From the NCBI GenBank assembly GCA_964384625.1, contig CAYLNH010000173.1:1-14926 (forward strand): DNA of 14,926 nt. Direction: 5' to 3'. Of this stretch, positions 13,448 through 14,926 are shown one piece after another. Source of the stretch: CAYLNH01 sp964384625 (GTDB taxonomy: Bacteria > Verrucomicrobiota > Lentisphaeria > JABSQK01). The translations under genes and the position numbers were made by a program. The first letter of the stretch is position 1, and each line of letters begins with the position of its first letter. The notes beneath the pieces were generated by a model. The model saw nothing but the letters and a program-made list of their open reading frames with translations. It was not told the origin of the DNA and made no database searches.

Positions 13448-14592
13448 GCGGCAAACGCAAAGTCGGCATGAAACAGATCACGACCGAATTCATGGTCGGC
13501 CTGGTCTTTATTATTGCCATGGTGCTCCTCGGCTTTTTCACGATCGTCCTGACCAAGGACGCCGGCCTCTGGGGCCAGGAAATGGCCGATGTGCAGGTGG
13601 AGCTCACCGATGTCGGCGGGCTGGCGAAGGGCGACAAGGTCCTCCTGCGCGGCCTGGAGATCGGCAAGATCTCCAATGCCGAGATCTCGCCGCACGACCC
13701 GAAGAAGATCATGCTGACGGCGACGGTGAAACCGGAATACGGCACCTTCGGCGAAGGCTACGTCGCCGAGATCAAGAGTTCCTCGGTCCTCGGCGGTCTC
13801 TATCTCTACCTCGAACGCGGCGACGTCAGCAAACCGGTGCAGATGCCGCTGGAGGGGAAAGAACAAGTCGACGCCCTCAGCCAGGTCGGCGAAGCGGCCC
13901 GCGATCTGCGGAACTTCACCAGGCTGCTGGACAACAAAGAGTCCACCCTCTATAAGCTCGCGACCACCAGGGAACTGCACGACGAAGCCCTCGCCGCCAT
14001 GAAATCCGTGCAGCAGGTGGGAGTCGCCGCCGAAGAAGTCAAAGCTGTCCGCGGCGACATCAAGCAGGCCCTCAGCGAATTTGAAAATGCCGGCAAATCC
14101 ATCTCCCAGGCCGGCAAGGACGTCTCGACGGCGGCGAGCAAGGTCAGTGCCGCCGGCGACAGCGTCAGGAAGTGGTCCGACAACCTCGACGGCGCCATCA
14201 CCGACGCCCGCAAGGGCAAGGGCACTGTCGGCGCCCTGCTGGCCGACGACAAAATGGCCAACGACCTCAAAGCCGCCATCACTGATATCCGCACGGCCGT
14301 CAGCAGTCTGACCGGCGAGAAATCGTCGATCGGCAAGATGATGCGCGACGACGGCGCGCTGTACACCTCGATCAAGGGCGCCTTCGACGATGTCGGCAAG
14401 ACGTTCGAGAACGCCAACGAAGTCGTGGCCCACGTCAAGAAAGGCGAAGGCACCTTCGGCAAGTTGTTTATGGACGACACGCTCTACAAAGACCTGCGGC
14501 AGACGATCCGCGACGTCCAGGGCGCGATCAACGACTTCCGCGAGCAGGCGCCGATCCTGACCTTCGGCAGTTTCATCTTCGGTTCGTTGTAG
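13444..14592 (+). CDS. mlaD: MlaD-like MCE-domain protein
   Basis: This is the membrane-anchored, periplasmic substrate-binding subunit of the MCE lipid transporter. The 382 residues open with a basic N-terminus and one membrane helix (~16-37). The MCE domain follows (~48-127), with VELTDVGGLAKGDKVLLRGL and IKSSSVLGGLYLYL. A long helical, coiled-coil-like region (~145-255) comes next. Three related repeats then appear, KGKGTVGALLADDKMANDLK (257-276), EKSSIGKMMRDDGALYTSIK (292-311) and KKGEGTFGKLFMDDTLYKDL (332-351). The end is APILTFGSFIFGSL. It is longer than E. coli MlaD (183 residues). GGAGGG lies 9 nt before the ATG, and the start overlaps the mlaF stop. The gene ends the visible operon; no lipoprotein or periplasmic MlaC-like gene follows in the window. 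Confidence 0.94.
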   Translation: MSGKRKVGMKQITTEFMVGLVFIIAMVLLGFFTIVLTKDAGLWGQEMADVQVELTDVGGLAKGDKVLLRGLEIGKISNAEISPHDPKKIMLTATVKPEYGTFGEGYVAEIKSSSVLGGLYLYLERGDVSKPVQMPLEGKEQVDALSQVGEAARDLRNFTRLLDNKESTLYKLATTRELHDEALAAMKSVQQVGVAAEEVKAVRGDIKQALSEFENAGKSISQAGKDVSTAASKVSAAGDSVRKWSDNLDGAITDARKGKGTVGALLADDKMANDLKAAITDIRTAVSSLTGEKSSIGKMMRDDGALYTSIKGAFDDVGKTFENANEVVAHVKKGEGTFGKLFMDDTLYKDLRQTIRDVQGAINDFREQAPILTFGSFIFGSL

Positions 14593-14896
14593 GGGGTCAT
14601 CGGGCACCCGCCGGGCGGGACCGGGCCCCGGGACACACGTAACCGGCCACAAGCGAACACCGTGTGCGGCCCGTGTTGCGCGAAGCAAGCGCGCGTCAAT
14701 AACGACGCGCAACGGCAACCGGCCCGCGGCAAGCGGCAGGAGCGGGGGACGGCTGGCCCATTGATGAGCTTCTTCACCAGGCGGGCAAACCACCTGGGGT
14801 CGTCCGGTCGAACCGATTGCCGGCAGCAGACACCAGCAGCAGTGACAGGCGCCCGGTCCGTAAGCCCTCGATTACTGCCCTTCTTTGCCTCGAGCC
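14593..14896. other. Non-coding region after mlaD
   Basis: No credible gene was seen. A perfect hairpin with GC-rich arms GCGCGTC (14691-14697) and GACGCGC (14704-14710) around AATAAC competes with a longer-range pairing (GTTGCGCG near 14675-14682 with CGCGCAAC at 14706-14713). There is no T-tract, so a canonical terminator for the folP-mla operon is not evident. Open frames on the minus strand run into mlaD and look like shadows. Confidence 0.6.
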
Positions 14897-14926
14897 CCGA
14901 CTCTCAAGAGGTTGGGAACCTGCGGT
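14897..14926. repeat. 30-nt dispersed repeat, copy 2 (at window edge)
   Basis: This is the reverse-complement match of 5806-5835 (29 of 30). It ends exactly at the window edge and may continue. Together the two copies form an inverted pair that brackets 9.1 kb from the secreted-protein promoter through mlaD. Confidence 0.85.

Noticed and set aside
14691..14710. Terminator of the folP-mla operon
   Set aside because: The hairpin is perfect but has no following T-tract, and alternative pairings compete with it.
12877..14793. Minus-strand 638-codon frame opposite mlaF and mlaD
   Set aside because: It covers two well-recognised plus-strand genes and shows no domain; it is an antisense shadow.

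Overview
The window looks like ordinary chromosome from a high-GC, Gram-negative, diderm bacterium. A lipid-trafficking mlaEFD set implies an outer membrane. A large secreted toroid-like protein of a type seen in planctomycetes, together with intergenic spaces full of palindromes and short tandem arrays, suggests a member of the PVC superphylum (Planctomycetota, Lentisphaerota or Kiritimatiellota) or a neighbouring phylum. That placement is inference. No rRNA, tRNA, CRISPR array, transposase or phage gene was recognised.

Layout. Positions 1-488 are non-coding, and the first ~110 bases carry a palindromic repeat. carB (489-3692, +) ends in a clear intrinsic terminator. It is followed by a short repeat-bearing spacer and two leftward genes, a stand-alone RAM-domain protein and era (5193-3912, -), in probable operon order. 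A ~775 bp gap (5194-5969) holds several repeat types and a strong sigma70-like promoter. That promoter drives a 907-residue secreted protein (5970-8693, +). The next gene (8776-9315, +) is a small enzyme with all the hallmarks of the protein N-terminal glutamine amidohydrolase family (NTAQ1, WDYHV motif). A second copy of the carB-side palindromic repeat lies between this gene and the convergent PIN-PhoH ATPase gene (10816-9497, -). Divergent from phoH is a tightly coupled run, folP-mlaE-mlaF-mlaD (11023-14592, +), with stop/start overlaps or a 2-nt gap. The last 334 bases are non-coding and end in a 30-bp repeat that also occurs, inverted, at 5806-5835.

Function. Most genes are housekeeping: pyrimidine/arginine precursor synthesis (carB), 30S maturation (era), folate synthesis (folP), RNA/stress-linked PhoH, and outer-membrane lipid transport (mlaEFD). 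The unusual items are the bacterial NTAQ1 homologue, which implies an N-degron branch starting from N-terminal glutamine; the secreted protein with alternating acidic, basic and acidic segments; and the structured repeats between genes. I do not see convincing evidence of a new multi-gene system such as a defence island. The repeats and the NTAQ1 gene are the best leads.
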